Assembly (NCBI RefSeq): GCF_017562075.2
Contig: NC_054081.1
Span: 3,179,652-3,243,651, forward strand
Length of the DNA stretch: 64,000 nt
From: Anopheles merus
Taxonomy: Eukaryota; Arthropoda; Insecta; Diptera; Culicidae
Reading direction: 5' to 3'
Shown: one piece after another, positions 1-12,739 of the stretch
Layout: each line of letters starts with the position of its first letter
How positions within the stretch are numbered: the first letter of the stretch is position 1
Position numbers and translations under genes: made by a program
The notes under the pieces: generated by a model
What the model saw: the letters and a program-made list of their open reading frames with translations, nothing else
The model's database searches: none
What the model was told of the DNA's origin: nothing

Positions 1-450
1 AACCACCGAAGCACAGCGCACGCACACACATCCAAAATGCGAACGTTTTGCAAAACAAACAAAAAATATAAAAGCATTCGTTTTTGTGTAGACGCACGCT
101 AATACGATCAATTTAAAAAGTTACGTACCCCGAGGGTTGTAAAAAATGTGAGTTCTTCTTGTAGCAGGGTACAAAGTAGTGATGGGTCATACGAATCGGA
201 GTGGTGAATGCAACGAGTTCAGCTAGACAAAGAGCTCCCTGTGGAGTTGTACCTACGGATTCGAGAATTGCATAGAGTGATGGAAGAACGCACGTACGGT
301 TATGAACTGGCCCGGAGCATCGTTACTTGTCGTTACCGAATCCGCTCGGAACCGTCGGAGCCGTTGGAGTCGATCTGAGTAGTAATGGGTAGATTAACAA
401 ACAACAGGGATTGACTCCGCCGAAATCGGAAAAGGCTCTGGTAAGTACAA
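1..450. other. intergenic, no gene seen
   Basis: No credible coding frame. It holds scattered copies of the degenerate GAGTCG / GGAGCCG words that thicken into the minisatellite further right, and an AGTGATGGG word near 176 that resembles the edge of other repeats in this window (for example near 531, 13412 and 61677). Confidence 0.5.
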
Positions 451-1105
451 CCTGCTTGGAATTTGAGTCGTTGGAGCCTTTCAAGGTTGTTTGGAGCCGT
501 ACGGAACCATCAGATGGTCGGACTAGTTGAAACTAGTGATGTGAAACTCCGATTCTGGGTGACTCCGGAAGACTTCGGACAATTACGAACGTCTTTGACT
601 CCGGGCGAATCCAGGCGATTTCGGAAGGCGCCAGACGATTCCGAACGATTCCGGATAATAATGCTTGACGGACCCAACATCCGGAGTCGGTTCCAAAATT
701 GTCGAAGTCGGATCGGAGTCGACTCCAGATTTTTTTTCCAACTAAACTAGCGACTCCGGACGCCATGGAACAGCTCAGGACGGAACCATCGGTTTCATTT
801 AGCCGTTACCGGAGCCGGTGTAGCAATGCTCGGAAGCGGTTCGGAGCCGTAGTTGCAACTCAAAGTTACTGAGAACTCTCTGGAGCGTTCTGTTTTGTAT
901 ATCATTCGACCCGTGGATACTAACCGTCTTTCTATCCTGATCAATCTTCAGTAGCTAACCCATGAAACTCCAATAGCATGGAATTGACGATTCGATGGGT
1001 TCGATGGATTAGTTGGTCATCGTTTGCAGGTTCGGAAGGTGGTTCGAAACAGTGAATTCATATTCAACACAGCATTTAAGAGGAGAGTATCCTAAGCCTA
1101 CCCAA

Positions 1106-1548
1106 GACCTACTCCGAACGACTCCGAACGACTCCGAACGACTCCGACTCCGAACGACTCCGGACGACTCCGACTCCGGACGACTCCGACTCCGGGTGAC
1201 TCCGGACGACTCCGGATGACTCTGGATGACTCCGGATGACTCCGACACCGGGCGACTCCGGACGACTCCGAACGACTCCAAACGACTCCGAACGACTTCG
1301 ACTCCGGGCGACTCCGGACGACTCCGAACGACTCCGACGACTCCGGACGACTCCGAACGACTCCGACGACTCCGAACGACTCCGACGACTCCGGACGACT
1401 CCGGACGACTCCGACTCCAGGTGACTCCGGACGACTCCGAACGACTCCGGATGACTCCGACTCCGGGCGACTCCGGGCGACTCCGGGCGACTCCGGGCGA
1501 CTCCGTACGACTCCGGACGATTCCGAACGACTCCGGATATTGCAGCGC
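1106..1548. repeat. GACTCCG-type degenerate minisatellite
   Basis: About 440 bp of head-to-tail units built on GACTCCGAAC, GACTCCGGAC and GACTCCGGGC, each 10 bp, mixed with 6-bp GACTCC units. Less regular copies extend from about 540 to 1610. Open frames through it (RLRTTPDDSE-like) are by-products of a unit that lacks stop codons. An ACTAGTGATGTG word near 529 and CACATCACTA near 1624 could be inverted ends of a MITE carrying the array, but I see no matching target duplication. The same repeat type recurs at 33040-33600 and 61690-61990. Confidence 0.85.
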
Positions 1549-1980
1549 GGACCTACCTTCAGAAGTCGATTCCGAATTTATCGGAGTCGGATCGGAGTCG
1601 ACTCCGGATTTTTGCCAACTTTACACATCACTAAATGATACCCACTGCAGGATGCATAGTTTCAAACGAGACCTAAAGATGGGAAGGCATGCATTTAGGG
1701 ACGATTCTAGAGAGCTTAATTCCAATAAATTATTACGAATATAGAAACATCTTGTTGAAGATTCAGTACAACCTGATCCTCAATAATCCTGCGACGGCTG
1801 TTAGATGTTGGAAACGCTGTAATAAAGCTGGTGTGCTCATGATCGATGATGGATGTATTCTTCAGCAAGAAGAATTCTTGAAACTGCTGCATTTAACAGA
1901 GCTTAAAGCCTAAGCCTATGCGAACACAGAACTCCCTTCGTTGGTCTTTGTTTTTGTACATTGGTGTGTTTTTTCCACGA

Positions 1981-1986
1981 TTTATT
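1981..1986 (-). terminator. poly(A) signal of DCAF10
   Basis: AATAAA on the minus strand (TTTATT on plus), about 120 nt downstream of the DCAF10 stop codon. Good placement for 3' end formation; actual cleavage is not visible from sequence. Confidence 0.5.
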
Positions 1987-2107
1987 TTACATTTTCCCAA
2001 ACCCTCGCTCCTACCTTTCCCTCTCCCCTTCTCCCACTGTGTTCTTCTCGTATACTTCAGTTCAGTACCGCCGCTCCACAAGCGGTTAACGGTCAACGGC
2101 ACAAACC

Positions 2108-5100
2108 CTAGCTTAACACTGGCAGATTCCAGACAACGTTCCCCAGCAGACATCCGGTCACGAGCAGCGGAAACCGGGGACTGAACTGGCTGCTGATGAC
2201 AACGTGCGGATAGCACGGCTTGTACCTGAGCTCCCGCAGCGGTGCCGGTTCGCTGCCGCTCGCCAGACACTGGCGCGCGTACCGCATCTCGTTGCACTGC
2301 TCGTTGAACGCCAGCAACCGCACGCCGTAGTCATCGTGCGGCGAACAGATGACCCGCCCGTCCGGCGAGAAGCACGCCTCCCGCATGTAGCCCTCCACCT
2401 TGTTCGACTCCTGGATGTAGTAGAGCAGCCGGGTGCCGGTCCCGTCCGTACCGTTCCCGGCCGTCCGCTTGCTGGCTACCGGTTCCGACCACGCGGACCC
2501 GGTCCGGCCTCCCTTGGCGGGCGGCGACAGTCTTATGGTGGGTTGCATCGGAACTTCAGCAAGTCTGGAGCACGGAGCACCTGAGTGACTGGGAAAGGCA
2601 CTGGGGTTTGGAGAAAAGAAAGTCATTAGTATGCTAGTATTTGCTGCAGGTGTAAGTGTAAACACTCATCCACGGTCTCATACGCACTTGTTGATCACAT
2701 TCCGCTCGGTAGCTCCGTTGCACCATGTCGCGTCCGTTAGTACCGTTTCGCTTGGTTCTCGCTTAGGATCTCTCCCGAAACCCTCCATCGATCGGTTGCA
2801 GCTGCTTCGCTCCTGGTGGGACGCATCTTCCTGCACGGGCTCTTGGCTATCCTCCGTGTTCAGTTCATCCGATTCCTGCTTCTCCGTGTCCGATTCATCC
2901 TCATTCTCGCTCCAGCTTTGTATATCGTGCACTACAGACCACTGCAAAGAGATGGGAGCATCGAAGCATTGTGCATAGCGTTATTAGAATGTGTCCGCTG
3001 CATCGCCAGCTTGCCGAAAAGCAAGCAAACAATAAAACGCCCCCTGCAAATGGTGGCCACCGTAGCGTGGGAATGGGCCGAAATTATCGACAGGCTAAGT
3101 TTCCATGCACGATTGCGTTCCATTCACTTTACCACTGTGTTGTGGTTTGCGAATGTTTTGCTTTGTTATGGCAACAGTAACATTCCAAACCCAATCGTAT
3201 TATGCTGGAGAGGGTTTATTATTTTATCAGGTATGAATTTTGTTTTTTTTTTTGGGTTTCGGCATTTATTCGCTTTACGCGATTGTGGTCCTGAGACGTT
3301 CCAACTTACCTCTGTTTTTTCGTCGTATGAAATATTTCTACTAAGAGCACACCAACCTTGAGGATGTAGCTAAAAGTGGGCATATCAGACAGGGAAAAAC
3401 GAATCATTAAAAACAAATTCAACAGAAAAATATGCAATTTGCTATGTAGTGTGGTCTAACGGATGCATCCAAGCACATAACATGCAGGAGATTGAAGCCA
3501 AGTAGTTGCGTCGTCGACATCACTTTGTGCTAGCGAATGTGAATCTTTGAGCATTTGTTGCAGTATTTATAAGACGTTGACGGAGAAATATACCAAAAAG
3601 GATGTAATAATTTATGTGCGTATGTGTATATAAGAAAAAAACTAAACGGTGCAGTAAGCATTACCTTCTGGCATTCACAACGAGAAGAACAAGGTTTCTA
3701 TCTCTCCTATTCTATATTAACTCGGTATTCAACACATTTCAAAGCATTTTTTAATACTCGTGTAGACAAATCAAGCGTAATTGATAAAAGAAGCAGCATG
3801 GGCCCTTATGGGATGAAGTAATCAGGATTAGCTATTACACGCACTTGAAACCGTGAATTGTTTTGCTGTGTGAAGACCCGTTGCAGTCCCGTTGGGACCG
3901 AGTCCCCCATATACAGGACTGACGTATCTGCAATGGGTAAATCAATTAGGTTCTTGCTTAAACCTACTGTTGCTATCACGACAACTAAGAAGTAGAATAG
4001 AACTATACTAGATACTTTCAACGCGATTGATTCTACACAATTTGTTGATATTCACCCTCTTAAGACCTCCTGAAATCAATCAGAGAGAAATCCGGAGAAA
4101 TCTAGCCAAATCATTTGGCTCATATGGACCAATTTTGCCAAGTTACGTAGAAACGAAATCTGAGAACTGTCTGGACTTCAATGAATCTCATATACTTTTC
4201 GCCTTTCTTTTTCATATGTATGTATGTGTGGTTTCGCTACATTGTTTACGATATAGGTATGCTATTTTTGCAAAAGCATGGCTATTGTAATATCCAGAAC
4301 GATGTATGACGTCAGTTTTCTCATACGAAGCTATCAAGGAAGTCGCAAAGTAAGAGGACAGTTGAAAATAAGAGGCAACAGTACTCCGAATTATAAACTA
4401 TCATACGTAATACGGTGCATAAACCTTGTTTGTTGTGCAACCACTGGGTCATTAAGTAACGATTCCGCTTGAAACTCCCGATGTTGCTGGTGCTGAAGTT
4501 GTTTTCGACCCCCCCGCTTCAGGTTACTACGTTTCCACCTCGATGCGTACCTCTGCACTGTGCAACACCCGAACGAAACCCCTCTCCCCATGGTACATAC
4601 CGTCAAGCCGCTAATCATTTCCGCATCGTCGCCGGGTGGAAAGTCGCTCACAAACTCGATACGATTTCTCTTTCTTCTGTGGGAGACCGCGGGAGTCTTG
4701 CGTGCGCCCAGCGGGACCCGTTGCTTGCGCATCAGGTTCAGTCGTTGTATGTTTGGCTGGGGAACGGGGCAAAAAAGGGCCGAAATAAGTGGTGGGTAGG
4801 CGCGATTGTTTTTAGGCACATTTGTGTTACACTTACGCGAAAGTCGACGAGATCACCGGCCAGGCTGGCCAGGTCGAGGTCGTGCACCAGCATCAGGTAG
4901 CCGGTGCCGGTGCAGAGCACTAGCCGCGACTCGTCCGGCGCGAGCCGGCACCGCATCAGCCCGGGCATGTACAGCAGCCGCTGGTAGGTGCAGCCCTGCT
5001 CGGTGCTGTTGTTCAGCTCCCAGGCGTACACCAGCCCGTCCAGCCCGGAGGAGAGCAGCACGCCGGCCCCCCTCGCGTACTCGATGTTCTTCACCCAGCC

Positions 5101-8100
5101 GCTGTGGCCGCGCAGCGTGCGCAGCTTGGTCGAGAGGTTGCGCGCGTCCCACAGCGCAACCGTGGTGTCGTCCGAGCAGGACGCAAAGGTACGGCTGTCG
5201 ACGAATCTGCACACGGGAGATTAGAGTAGATTGGCACTATGGAGGTGGGGTGCGTACCCCAAACCCGCCGAACAGTTCGAACTTACTTGATGCAGTTGAC
5301 GCTGCCGTCGTGGGCATTGCTGACGGCGCTCACCTGCTTTTCTGCGAGCGGATCGAACAGCACGATCGATTTATATTCACAGGCAGCGGCCAGCAGCGTC
5401 CTACGCGAATGAGGCGAATGATGGCGAGTGAACGGGAAAGAGAAAATGATTAAATAGAAAGAGCAAAGAAACACCGAGAAAATATAATAAAGATAGCATA
5501 AATGCAATAAAAGTCCAAGCAACAGATCTACGCGCGCAGCATACAGATACTGCGCAAACGACGCCGCACCACACTTTGTGCGCCAATAAATCAGCCACTA
5601 TCGTGGCGGAAGGGGGTGAGACGTGTTAAAGGTGGGTTCGGAAAACTCGGAAGTGCAGCACCGGAGTGCAGCCCGCAGCAGCTGCAAGCGCCGCTCGTCT
5701 GGAGGTCCGCGCGCAGCCGCCGGCGCCGCGTGTGGGTTATGGTCATGGTCAACGTGATGCATGAAGAAGCACACCTTGAAGCGGGGTCTCCGCCGGCCAT
5801 GCCACACAAAGCGTTTGCCGACGCGCAGGCAGCGGCCGATTCTTCACGCGTGATGGCCAGACGGCCGATAGACGGACGAGCGCTTTGCAATGCCAGAGAT
5901 CGGCTCCTGCACTATCATTTACATTTTCGTCCCGGGAGACCCTGGCGCGGTGAACCTGATCGATTGCCGTGCTGTGATAGCAGACGGAAGAAGGTTAGGA
6001 TCGTTTGCATTTGAATGTTAGATTAGCCGCCAATGCGATTTTGCAGAACCGTTTAGCACCAGCAGTTCGGCCGTTTGCAGCAGGCGTGGACGAACTGGAC
6101 TGGGAAGGTTTCCTTGCCTTTCCATGTGTGTCACTTTATCTTCCTCCACGTACAGCACACGGGAGGCAGCAATCGACCAAGGTGGATTGCTTGACACCTT
6201 TTTTTTCTTTTATTTATTTCTCTGAAATAAAAACCAAACTTGTTTGGCTGTTCCCCCGTCTCCAAGGCCACCGCAGTGTTCCAACGCGCTCTCTGCCCAG
6301 GGTCGGGGGCAGTAATAAATCCCAGGAAATTCACCAACCCGGCCTAAGGTCGCACCAGAAATCAACTTTTTCAGCGGACAGAACAACGCCGACAGCGCAC
6401 CGGTTTTAGTAGTTCCGGAGCAGCGAGCCTCGCAAAGGTGGAAGGCACCTAAGGGAAGGCTCAAAAGTAGAGATGGGACTGTTTTGCAAACACCGTAGGT
6501 TGTTTTGTTCGTTTAAGAGTTCGTGCCGCAGCTTGATTCCTAACATTGCTAATACATCTTTCGTTGGCTGACTTTACCAGTTTGCTGATACTTTACCCCG
6601 ATCATACTTGGTTAGGTCGCGGGAGCAATTATTCACATCTGTTAGCTGCCGCAGACAAAACTCACTAGTCACAAGTAACCGATCCACAAGGTTATGAAAT
6701 GTGTTTTAACATCCTCGTGACGAAAAGTTAAAAACATCCTGACTGGTCTCTGTCTGCCCGTAGCAGAACAGGTAGGATTGTTGGATTGCAGAGCCTTTCA
6801 GCGTGTGGGGCTTCAATCCATCGCTTTGTAGCAGTTAGAAAGTACGGTTCAGCACACAAAGAAGGCTCAGCAGCTACGGGGCTTGAACACGTGGCGGGGA
6901 AGACATCCGTTTACAAGCGGTACAGCTTGACGAGTACCACCACAGTGAGCGTCGCCCAAGTAACCAGTTACTTTTGCATGGCTTTGCTTTATTATTGACC
7001 CATCTGTAAGCAGGCATGAACTGAATGTGTTTATTATTATTTATTTTTTGTTTACCATCTTAAGAGCGCGTGTCGGGAAGTGTGTTCTGGTGTTTGGTTT
7101 ACAACCTTTCATTTTCTGTTTTATTAGATTGGCATGATCATATTTGCGCTTTTTTTTCGTGTTCCACCAAAAGCAGGCTAGGTTCCTGCCTACAAACCGG
7201 TTGCGAATGGGGGGAAACATTGAGGTTTAGGATTTCAAATTAACCGCTTTAACGTCATTTAGAGAGAGAGGAAAACATGTTCCCAAACATGTTCTTTTTT
7301 TGGTGTCAACCACAAGCAGTTTGCTTCGTTGAGAGAACGGTTTTATTTCACTTCCGTTAGCTTTTGATGCTTAACATCTTCGACCTCCTTTCACCAAGAA
7401 TACGCGTTGGGATCACATTGGTTGACCGTTTTTAAGGCAACGGCACATTGAGGCAACCATGCGACCAGTTCGATTACAGCATTTGTAGCTTATTCGGTAA
7501 GTGGAACTTGGCTGACACTATTACATCCCCTAGCCATCGTTCATTTTACATGTTATTGTGAAATCATTTCGACAATACGTTGTATTGGAATAAGTCTGCT
7601 GCACTCACTAGAGGACCTAGCTTGCCTATTCGTACCAAAACAGATCTGAGCACTTTGAACCCTATAAAAAAAGATATTCAGAGTATTTGAACTGCAGGAT
7701 CCGTGGTGGCAGTGGTCAACCCGAACAGATGAAGGCCGACTGACTGACTGGAATTTTTCTGTCGGCTAGGAATAACGCTCTCGGACAAACAAAGATACAA
7801 TAAACATGCGAGGAACTACTTTCAAAAAAATTGTTTTGTTGTACTTCTTTTAAACGCGAAACGATTTTACTTCAAGTGGGACGACACATTTTGCTCGCGT
7901 AAACTATGACTTGTTGGCTAACATCTATACAAGAGCATTAAGCACTTTAATCTGTTTTATGTTGTCAAAATAAGCTCCAACAGCTTTATCCAAAGCACTA
8001 GTTAAGCAAAACAAGTTCCAACGTTTGCCGGCTCAGCAGGTTATCTCGCTCGGGCGGTGATTTATGGGCCCGCATTTAAACGGCTTCTGGAATGATTCCT

Positions 8101-10466
8101 TCTCGAACAGGTAGGTCAAAAACGCTTCCGCCAGCAAAGTAAGGCACGCATGGAGAGCAAGCGACGAACCCTCCACCAGCGCGGTTACGACTCCGGAACT
8201 AGAGGGCGACATCTTCTGATTTGGTTCCGTTTCGGCATGTCGATTACCGTCGATTGGAGGTAAATCGTAGGCAATCAACAGGCTGATTTACAGCACTAGT
8301 TGGTACTGTGCACTTTATTGCTGGCCGCCGCAGAGAGCACGGAAGAGATCGAAAACAGAAAAAAAACGGAACCGAAACACTCCCTCGTAAAACAACGTGC
8401 GACACACACACATTAACAAATGATCTCCCCCAAACCCCCGTACCCCACGCCACCCGTGCTAATGTGTTTCCCTTTCCCGTTCCTAATAGCCTAACAGTTC
8501 TGCGATTGAGTGCCTTTTTTTTGTTTCAAATTTTTGGTTAGTTTTGCCGTTTTATTTGCTTGAGCGCGCCTATGCGGATACGGCGGGTCCGAGCGAGATT
8601 ATTGTCTCTCGGCAGCTAATAATTCGTCACAATTCGCCAACGACCAACCTCCCCACCCGTGTCGCACGATCGCGCACACCGCGTATCACAACCGGCAGTG
8701 GTGGTGGTGGTGGTGGTGTGGAGAAAACGCGGAAGCCGGATATTATGGTTGGATCTGCCACCGGAACGGAACAACGGTCGACTAACCTCGGCTTCCTAGC
8801 TCCCCACCCACAAAACCCACCCGCAAAAAAGAACGGCCGTAAACGGCGCTTCCTCTAACCCTTCTTCCACCCACGGCAAACACGACCAACGCTTAAAGAG
8901 ATTATGGCAACCCCAGGCTAAGCGCGAATGACAACTACCAGAGCAGCAGCACTACCTGATCCGGGGCCGACGTCACCGTCCGTAGCATAAGCGGCTACAC
9001 TAATGCAGCCAATCAATCAGCACCCAGCGCCAGGTAGGAAGTGGTGTGTACCATTCCCCCCTCGGTTGCGAAGAAAATCGGACCCAAAACAACTGAATAT
9101 TTCACACAACATTCCCGCCGAGGCCCTTCCGTACGTACAGAACGCAGCAAAAAAAAAACGCAGCACCCCCAGAGGTGTGTCGGCTTAAGCATTGGAGCTT
9201 CGAGAAACGTTGGAGGACGTCAGTTGGGAGAGTTCAATACGCTTTTTTCGATGCTCTATTTTTTGTTTTGTTTTCGCTTTTGAATCATTGTCCATTAGAG
9301 TCGTTTGGCTGTCCCAGGATTTAGAATTTGTGACGACCAAAACCAGAAGTAATTCTTTGGAGGACACACACGGAAGAGTTCAATACGCTTCTTCTATCGT
9401 CTTTTTTGTATTGCTTCTGAAGTGTTACTGGAACATTACAAGCACCTGAGGACATTAGTCTGTATGAGGCGTTAGAACTTAGAAGTATGTACATTGCGAT
9501 CGACCAAATCGAACCAGAGGTAATTGAAGGACACATATTGGAGAAGTTAAATAAACTTTTTTTGATATCTCTTCATCTGAACAAAGATTTGGAAGCTTTG
9601 GAGATATTTGGAGATAATTGTTTGCCTTGGCGTTAGAGCATAGAAATAACCTGTGTCCACTAAACCAGACAGGAGGTGATTTTTTGGAGGACATAGATTG
9701 GGAGAGTTCCAAAAACTTGTTTGGACGTCTTGTTTTACCTTTGAAGAATTATTGGGATTTGGGATGGGAATTTGGAGACAATATTTTACATCTAAAATAA
9801 ACTTTTGGATCATTGGAGAAGTTTGGAGATAATGGCTAGGCTTGGCGTTAGAGCTTAGAAGCATCTTGTGATCACCAAAACACATCTGATGTGATTCTTC
9901 GGAACGTCTTGCTTTTTTTTTTAAATCTCTGAATGATTATTGGGATTCGAGATGGAGACTTGGAGACATCTGTTTGACTCGGAGTTATAATTTACAAACA
10001 AAAAGTTCCTTTGATCACTAGATCCGAAACAGAAATAACATTTTGAAGGTAACAAGATGTAAAAATCTGGTGTTTTGCTATTGAAGGATTTGATCTTGGA
10101 GTATAGGAGGATGTTTTGGATACATATTGTTGTGGTGCGTGTCTATTGCTGTTGTCTTTCGATGATTGTTGGGACTGCATTCAAACCACTTGACAGCCCT
10201 GGATCATACGACCAATGCGACCTATGTTGGGAGTTTGTACAGTAGACAGCCCCACCACCGCACAGAGCGCTTACTTACCCATCGGGCGAAAACTCCAGAT
10301 TGCAGATGGCCCCGCTGTCCTGCCCGCACCGGTAAGGGTGTGACAGCTCGGCCGACAGTGCCCTCGGCTGCAGCGACCGGAAGATGGTGCGGTAGATCAT
10401 GTCGGTGTCGCCGATGCGTGCCGGCAGTCCCCGCTCCCGCCTGCGATACCATTCGTGCAGAGACAT
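2108..10466 (-). CDS. DCAF10: DCAF10 (WDR32) homologue, WD40 CUL4-DDB1 substrate receptor, six coding exons
   Basis: DDB1- and CUL4-associated factor 10 is a WD40 protein thought to present substrates to the CUL4-DDB1 ubiquitin ligase. Coding exons on the minus strand: 10466-10279, 5400-5287, 5206-4837, 4756-4601, 2941-2688 and 2600-2108, all with GT-AG borders and compatible phases, giving 524 codons plus stop; the human protein is of similar length. The WD40 part is clearest in exons 2-3 (RTFASCSDDTTVALWDARN, then GHSGWVKNIEY and a SSGLDG stretch). Exon 5 is an acidic, Ser/Glu-rich linker. The last exon carries the family-typical YYIQESNKVEGYMREACFSP block and a final blade ending in GCLLGNVVWNLPVLS. 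The start is the first in-frame ATG (MSLHEWYRRRERG); the frame stays open upstream, so a longer N-terminus is possible. Exon 6 could instead begin at 2588 (same phase). Intron 1 is 4.9 kb. Confidence 0.92.
5401..10278 (-). other. 4.9-kb first intron of DCAF10
   Basis: Lies between the donor GTAAGT at 10278 and the acceptor ending TAG at 5401. No nested gene with a convincing ATG, domain or splice structure was found; 6000-9180 looks like ordinary mixed-composition intronic DNA. The only clear structure is a degenerate tandem repeat at its 5' end, listed separately. Confidence 0.7.
9184..9990. repeat. degenerate tandem repeat, period about 145-170 bp, in DCAF10 intron 1
   Basis: The block GGACRY...ATTGGGAGAGTT recurs near 9214, 9359, 9527 and 9687, and GGCGTTAGAGCTTAGAA recurs near 9471, 9629 and 9845. 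Between them come diverged copies of TTTGGAGACA and GACGTCTTG. There are four to five units with many substitutions and indels, so this is an old array. No coding or transposon hallmark is visible. Confidence 0.7.
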
Positions 10467-10867
10467 CGTACTTTTGCTAAGTCGTCGTGGTAGTCGTCTA
10501 CCGGGAAAGGAGGAATCGTCTCTCACACGCGAGTGTGGCACCGCATTTGGCGTTTTGCACGGCACAGCGCAAGGTGAGTAAGATTTCCAAAGATTTCACA
10601 AAATACACACAAAACTAGATTGATTGATTGGGGGGGTCGTTTCGTCCTGACGTTAATGATGCAGCCGATGCGAGGCAAAAGCAAGGGACAATTGGCGGTG
10701 AACCAATGTATGCTAATGTGTTGGGAGGAGGAGTTGGGTGGAAAAAGAAGGTAATATTGTAAATTAGAGCATCCTCGAAGGTGCGCCGCGGCGTTGTCGT
10801 TGATTGCTGGCTGGATTGATGGACGTGAACGTGTTGACCCGAGGTTCCCTTTTTTCGGGGTCAAACA

Positions 10868-10888
10868 CATACACACACACACACACGC
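10868..10888. repeat. (AC)n microsatellite
   Basis: About ten AC dinucleotides, upstream of the DCAF10 coding start. Confidence 0.9.
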
Positions 10889-11202
10889 AGACATACACGC
10901 TGGAAAGAGTAGTTGGTGCTCCGATTTTGGGCCCAGCAAGCCCCCCGCCCACCCCTCTTTCCCCGTACAGCTAACCCCGGATACCTGATCGACCAACTCA
11001 CCATGAACTTGAAATAACCTGATCGTCGCAAGGTGGTAGGCGTAATTAATCACCAACACATGCTGCTGCTGCTGCTGCTACTTAGATCTGACAACGGAGA
11101 GTGTGCGCAGCAAGGGAGAGGAGAAACAAATTCATTTGACCCAAATTCCTTCGAAACGTGATCGGCAAGGGCAAATCGCACTATATCACAGCAGAACACA
11201 CA

Positions 11203-11229
11203 GTCACACACACACACACACACACACAT
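11203..11229. repeat. (CA)n microsatellite
   Basis: About 13 CA dinucleotides next to the candidate 5'UTR donor at 11260 of DCAF10. Confidence 0.9.
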
Positions 11230-11262
11230 GCAAACATACGCACACAGGTTCAAACTTACGCA

Positions 11263-12739
11263 AAACACACGCACGTCTGGACGTTGGAGATCTCTTGATT
11301 AAGATTTGAAATAATAAAAAAAAAAACAAAAACAAACAAAGCACACATTCAGAAACGGAAAACTACACATACAGCAAGACACGTCCACAGAACCACTTAT
11401 TAGATCGCACTTAATCCACCGAAGGCTAGAACACCCTTCGCGTCCCCACCATTACACATCTCCACCAAAAAAAAAAAAGGGGGCACAAACGCAGCAGTTG
11501 ATGGACCACGCGGCAACTACCAACCCGGCATGCCCAACGAAACAGTGCGCACCGGGGGAGGGGGAGGTGAGGGTTTTACCACCATTCACTTTACAACAAA
11601 CTTTACATACGTTAAGGGGCGCGCAGAGCCCGCGCGGTTGCTTCTTAAAACAGCCACTACTCGGCAAGAGCAAGAGCAAGACAACCGACACGGCCCGACA
11701 ATTGCACCCGTGGGCCACCTTTTTTTTCGGTGGTACGCGGAACTACCTTCGACCTTTACCGGAACTAACATCCACCGTCGTCCAAAACCGAGGTACGTCA
11801 CCGCTGCGCGCGAGCGTCGGCAGTTTGGCGCGGCTGCTGCTTACGCAGGAAAGACGGACCCGCCGCGCACGGGTACACCCACCGCAAACAAGCAAATTAA
11901 AACAGAAACAAACAACAACGAAAGCCCGCAAAAAGATGACGCAGATCCGCAACACCGGAACACCTGTTGCGTTGCTTCCCTTGCGCACGGCGCAAACCTA
12001 ATCAGTGTCACGCGCGCAGACAAAAGCTCCCAAAAGCGCCCTCAAAGCTGGGGTTCGCGCAAAACACGTCCGGCCAGTAGCGCCGCTCACTAAGCTATGG
12101 CCGAGCAGGCAGACGGGCAGCCGCAGCGAGACTGGTACAGGCAGGCAAACACACACACAGCCATACACGGCAGGGCTTTTGGTCGGAGGCGTTACGCACC
12201 GTCGGGTTTCGCCGTTGCGCACAGCACGCCACTGATACGCGCAAAGGGAGGAAGGGCGGCGTGTGGTGCGCGTGGGGCTTTGAACCGAATGGTGGGTAAA
12301 ACCCGCCGAAGAGTCTCTTGAGAGTCTTGCGGCAATGCTGTCTTGAAGAGAGCGAGAGAAACACGCTAAACCGGTGCGCCGCTTGAACCAACACACCGGC
12401 AGCACACTTGCGGCTGCTTGCGGGAGGGTGGCTGAAAATGGGTGGGGTTCGTGCGCGGCAGCCGATGCCAGAGCGGAGCGAGCACAGCGTGCTGAACGTT
12501 TGCCGAGCCACGGTTTTTTTTTTTTCGAAGAGCGGGAGTTCGTTCCGTGTACTAGGGATTTACCCCTTACCTGGGGCGGCATAGTCGCATAGGCACCAAG
12601 CTGACAGAATGGTTGAGTAGGCATCCGGGACCTAGCCCTATACCCTTAGCAGTGATCGCGTACAGGTTGGGTCGTCCTAATCCCATCAAACGTACACTAT
12701 CAGCTCTATCGGAGCCTTACCGAAGTAGGTCAACGCCAT
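11263..12739. other. GC-richer intergenic DNA between DCAF10 and repeats
   Basis: Several overlapping open frames on both strands (11500-12620) reflect local GC richness and few stops rather than a gene: none has a recognisable domain, a consistent splice model or a good start context. The segment may contain the DCAF10 promoter. Confidence 0.45.

Larger units (their letters stand above)
10466..11262 (-). promoter_or_regulatory. DCAF10 5' region with two candidate non-coding exon donors
   Basis: On the minus strand a strong donor GTAAGT follows position 11260 (exon end TTTTGC), and a GTGAGT donor follows 11002 (exon end TTCATG). These suit 5'UTR exons spliced to the exon holding the ATG at 10466. 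The ATG at the end of the second candidate has no in-frame acceptor joining it to the DCAF10 frame, so I treat it as untranslated. The transcription start cannot be located. Confidence 0.35.

Noticed and set aside
1226..1744. Long open frames through the GACTCC array (RLRTTPDDSE repeats)
   Set aside because: A 10-bp unit without stop codons keeps several frames open; composition is that of a minisatellite and no start context, domain or splice site supports a gene.
3806..4021. 71-codon minus-strand frame in a DCAF10 intron with a signal-peptide-like start
   Set aside because: Its first codon is TTG, not ATG; the hydrophobic start is therefore not a real N-terminus, and no acceptor or homologue was seen.
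5591..6014. Overlapping open frames on both strands in DCAF10 intron 1
   Set aside because: No domain, frames conflict, and the position inside a well-defined intron makes a nested gene unlikely without more support.
11498..12624. Several overlapping 130-208 codon frames on both strands upstream of DCAF10
   Set aside because: Mutually overlapping frames in GC-rich DNA with no domain or coherent exon structure; more likely promoter or intergenic DNA.
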